From assembly GCF_016863655.1 (NCBI RefSeq), contig NZ_BOPH01000098.1, positions 104,582-168,581 on the forward strand: a DNA stretch of 64,000 nt, in the 5' to 3' direction. The stretch's first letter is position 1. Every line of letters starts with the position of its first letter. The notes beneath the pieces are model-generated. The model did not search any database, was not told the DNA's origin, and saw only the letters and a list, made by a program, of their open reading frames with translations. Shown piece after piece: positions 62,532-64,000 of the stretch. The translations under genes and the position numbers were made by a program. The DNA is from Virgisporangium ochraceum. GTDB taxonomy: Bacteria; Actinomycetota; Actinomycetes; Mycobacteriales; Micromonosporaceae.

Positions 62532-62882
62532 ATGCCGTTCGAATAGCTTCCGGACCCGCGCCTGTACCTGGTCACCCGTGCCGACCTACCACCCGGCACG
62601 CAGGCCTGCCAGGCGGCGCACGCGGCACTCGACCTCGCGGTCGCCCACCCCGATCTGGTCGTCCCCACCCTGGCCCTGCTGTGCCTGCCCGACGAGCCGT
62701 CGCTGCGCTGGTTGTGCGACGAGGTCTCCGCGGCGGGCCTGGTCTGCGTCCGGTTCCATGAGCCCGACCTGCGCGGAGCGCTGACCGCGGCGGCCCTGGA
62801 ACCGGCCGCGCGGCGGTTCGTGTCCCACCTGCCGCGCGCGCTGTCCGCCTCCCTTCCCGTGGTGAAGGGAGGTGAGACATGA
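62532..62882 (+). CDS. PTH2-type peptidyl-tRNA hydrolase with in-frame TAG at codon 5
   Basis: From ATG 62532 the frame reads M-P-F-E, then TAG (62544-62546), then continues without interruption for 111 codons: LPDPRLYLVTRADLPPG, TQACQAAHAALDLAVAHPDL, TLALLCLPDEPSLRWL, VRFHEPDLRGALTAAALEP. This is the PTH2 (Pfam Pth2) fold that frees tRNA from abandoned peptidyl-tRNA. No ATG, GTG or TTG exists between the TAG and the conserved LYLVTR strand; only CTG codons do, without a ribosome site. Full-length protein therefore needs UAG readthrough or a CTG start. The last bases overlap the next ATG (ATGA). A tRNA with anticodon CUA follows at 63223. If that tRNA is irrelevant, the alternative is a nonsense-mutated gene, but the rest shows no decay. 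Confidence 0.7.
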
Positions 62883-63178
62883 CCACCCCTTCCGACGACC
62901 GGATCGCCGAGCTGTACGCCAGGCTGGGCGCGCTGGCCGAGGAGCGTGACGCCCTGCGCGCCCAGCTCGACGGTGACCTTCCCCGGGCCACCCGTTGGCT
63001 GCAGAGCAAGGTGTGGCGGCAGGCCGCCGCCCTCGACACGCTCAACCGTCGCGTCGTGACGCAGCGGTTCGTGCTGCGTACGCTCGACGGCCTCGGCCGT
63101 TCCCTGACGGCCGACGAGTACCGGGCCGCCCGCGAGGCGGTCGCCGACGAGCACCTGCGCGACCGCATCGACGCGTGA
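62879..63178 (+). CDS. 99-residue helical protein coupled to the PTH2-like gene
   Basis: The protein is all-helical, with a coiled-coil start (DRIAELYARLGALAEERDALRAQL) and a basic middle (WLQSKVWRQAAALDTLNRRVVTQRFVL). GGAGGTGAG precedes ATG 62879, an excellent ribosome site placed inside the 3' end of the PTH2-like gene, so the two are coupled. No family is recognised. Its place between a UAG-interrupted hydrolase and a UAG-reading tRNA suggests a helper role in tRNA or ribosome handling, by position only. Confidence 0.75.
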   Translation: MTTPSDDRIAELYARLGALAEERDALRAQLDGDLPRATRWLQSKVWRQAAALDTLNRRVVTQRFVLRTLDGLGRSLTADEYRAAREAVADEHLRDRIDA

Positions 63179-63182
63179 CCCC

Positions 63183-63217
63183 GGGTGGCGCGCCCACCCA
63201 CGGCGGGCACGCCACCC
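63183..63217 (+). terminator. Long hairpin between the 99-residue ORF and the tRNA
   Basis: GGGTGGCG (63183-63190) pairs perfectly with CGCCACCC (63210-63217), and GCCC pairs with GGGC inside, giving about 12 base pairs with one mismatch and a 9-base loop. No T-run follows. It starts 4 bases after the ORF stop and ends 5 bases before the tRNA. It could be a U-less actinobacterial terminator or an RNase processing signal that releases the tRNA. Confidence 0.6.
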
Positions 63218-63222
63218 ACCAG

Positions 63223-63294
63223 GCCCCAGAAGCCCGACGGACGGGCAGCCGCCTCTAAAGCGGCCGCTAGCGGGTTCGACTCCTGCCTGGGGCA
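63223..63294 (+). tRNA. tRNA with anticodon CUA (amber-reading, suppressor-type)
   Basis: A full cloverleaf can be drawn. Acceptor GCCCCAG (63223-63229) pairs with CTGGGGC (63287-63293), discriminator A294. D-stem GCCC/GGGC has a 7-base loop containing GG. Anticodon stem GCCGC/GCGGC is perfect around loop CTCTAAA, so U33 precedes anticodon CTA (63255-63257). Variable loop is 5 bases. T-arm GCGGG/CCTGC (one G-U) has loop TTCGACT. CCA is not encoded. Oddities: A replaces the nearly universal U8, and G replaces A14. The amino acid is unknown; A73 and U35 would be compatible with several synthetases. Reads UAG, which normally has no cognate tRNA. Confidence 0.85.
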
Positions 63295-63350
63295 CGCACC
63301 GGCGCTCCCGCCACCGGTAAACCGGATGAACGGCCCGCCCGGTTGCGGGG

Positions 63351-63986
63351 ATGATCGGCGGCGTGGACCTCGTGGCCTTCGTCGTCGCCGTGCTGCTGAT
63401 CTCCGCCTCGCCGGGGCCGGCGATGGCCCTGATCTTCCGGCGGGCGGCGCTGTCCGGGTTCTCCGGCGCGGTGCCGACCGTGCTCGGGCTGGAGCTCGGC
63501 CTCTACGTGTGGGCGCTGTGCGCGGCCGCCGGTATCGCGGCGATCGTCGCGGCGTCGCAGGTGGCGTTCGTCGTGCTGCGGGTGGTCGGTGCGGCGTTCC
63601 TCGTCTACCTCGGGATCCGGGCGTGGCGCACGGCGTGGCTCACCCGGGGGGACGGGCCGGCGGTCGAGGCCGAGGTGACGCGCACGGGATGGTGGCGGGC
63701 CTTCGGCGAGGGGACCGTCGTGCAGCTGGCCAACCCGAAGGCGGCCGTGTTCATGGTGGCGTTCTACCCGCAGTTCGTGCCGGTCGACCGGCCGCTGTTC
63801 GCCACCACGGCCCTGCTCGCGCTCCTGCAGGTGGCGATCGAGGTGGTGTTCTACCTGATGCTGGCCGCCGCGGTGGGACGGGCCGGCGTGTGGTTCCGGC
63901 GTACGAAGGTCCGGCGCCGGCTGGAGGCCGTCAGCGGAACGGTGCTGATCGCGCTCGGCATCCGGCTTGCCACCACGACCCGCTAG
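63351..63986 (+). CDS. LysE-family amino-acid exporter
   Basis: A 211-residue inner-membrane protein with six helices: VDLVAFVVAVLLISASPGPA, TVLGLELGLYVWALCAAAGI, FVVLRVVGAAFLVYLGIRAW, then WRAFGEGTVVQLANPKAAVFMVAFYPQF, the LysE/RhtB signature NPK. It should export an amino acid or related metabolite. GTG 63363 is an alternative start with the more usual VDLVAF beginning. It ends in TAG. Confidence 0.9.
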   Translation: MIGGVDLVAFVVAVLLISASPGPAMALIFRRAALSGFSGAVPTVLGLELGLYVWALCAAAGIAAIVAASQVAFVVLRVVGAAFLVYLGIRAWRTAWLTRGDGPAVEAEVTRTGWWRAFGEGTVVQLANPKAAVFMVAFYPQFVPVDRPLFATTALLALLQVAIEVVFYLMLAAAVGRAGVWFRRTKVRRRLEAVSGTVLIALGIRLATTTR

Positions 63987-64000
63987 CCCCGCTCTCCGCC

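Noticed and set aside
63223..63294. Pyrrolysine tRNA
   Set aside because: The anticodon fits, but the normal 5-base variable loop and 5-bp anticodon stem differ from tRNA-Pyl (small D-loop, 6-bp anticodon stem, 3-base variable loop), and no pyl genes are nearby.
63315..63326. CCGGTAAACCGG as a terminator after the tRNA
   Set aside because: The stem is only four bases, has no T-run, and sits just before the LysE start.

Overview
The window is chromosomal DNA from a very GC-rich actinomycete. The evidence is codon usage with G/C at nearly every third position, many GTG starts, LAL-type LuxR regulators, a fused isobutyryl-CoA mutase, Tat signals and a PknB-like receptor kinase. A filamentous, Micromonosporaceae-like host is plausible, but no rRNA or other marker gene is present to settle it. 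Genes are dense and on both strands. There is no CRISPR array, rRNA operon, phage or biosynthetic megacluster.

Layout. 1-5.7 kb: two-component system, methyltransferase and a large LAL regulator. 5.7-7.6 kb: a VOC gene without a usable start codon, cut at its 3' end by a solo TnpB (IS605/IS1341-like) element. 7.7-18.4 kb: phosphotransferase, propeller-like protein, sarcosine-oxidase-like enzyme, a membrane AAA+ ATPase beside a Ser/Thr kinase, a CynX-type transporter divergent from a ROK regulator, YjbR and an alpha/beta hydrolase. 18.5-22 kb: a 1139-residue NACHT NTPase, a candidate single-gene defence protein. 22-27.2 kb: PhoD phosphatase with a membrane partner, ADP-ribosylglycohydrolase, lipoprotein, flavin-fold protein and a LuxR remnant. 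27.2-32.8 kb: an 1849-residue polytopic membrane protein. 32.9-45.2 kb: transporters, a secreted glycosidase-like protein, an XRE/MFS pair with a clear operator, an ECF-sigma/MarR operon and aldehyde dehydrogenase. 45.3-48.4 kb: icmF behind a strong palindrome. 48.4-50 kb: tandem membrane-VOC fusion paralogues. 50.1-55.6 kb: a translationally coupled ABC transporter / MetE-like enzyme / MFS operon. 55.8-61.6 kb: GH12, a 19-residue lysine-rich micro-ORF, GH42, epimerase, Cu/Zn-SOD-like lipoprotein and amidohydrolase. 61.6-64 kb: transglutaminase-like protein, a PTH2-type peptidyl-tRNA hydrolase gene with an in-frame TAG at codon 5, a 99-residue coupled ORF, a tRNA with anticodon CUA, and a LysE exporter.

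The most striking item is the last cluster. A well-folded amber-reading tRNA (63223-63294) lies about 340 bases downstream of a peptidyl-tRNA hydrolase gene that can only be made full length from its ATG if a UAG codon is read through. This suggests a self-contained suppressor-tRNA/hydrolase circuit. At least a dozen genes in the window end in TAG, so any suppression must be weak, conditional or context-dependent. A second window-wide theme is in-frame 15-bp (pentapeptide) minisatellites in seven unrelated genes.
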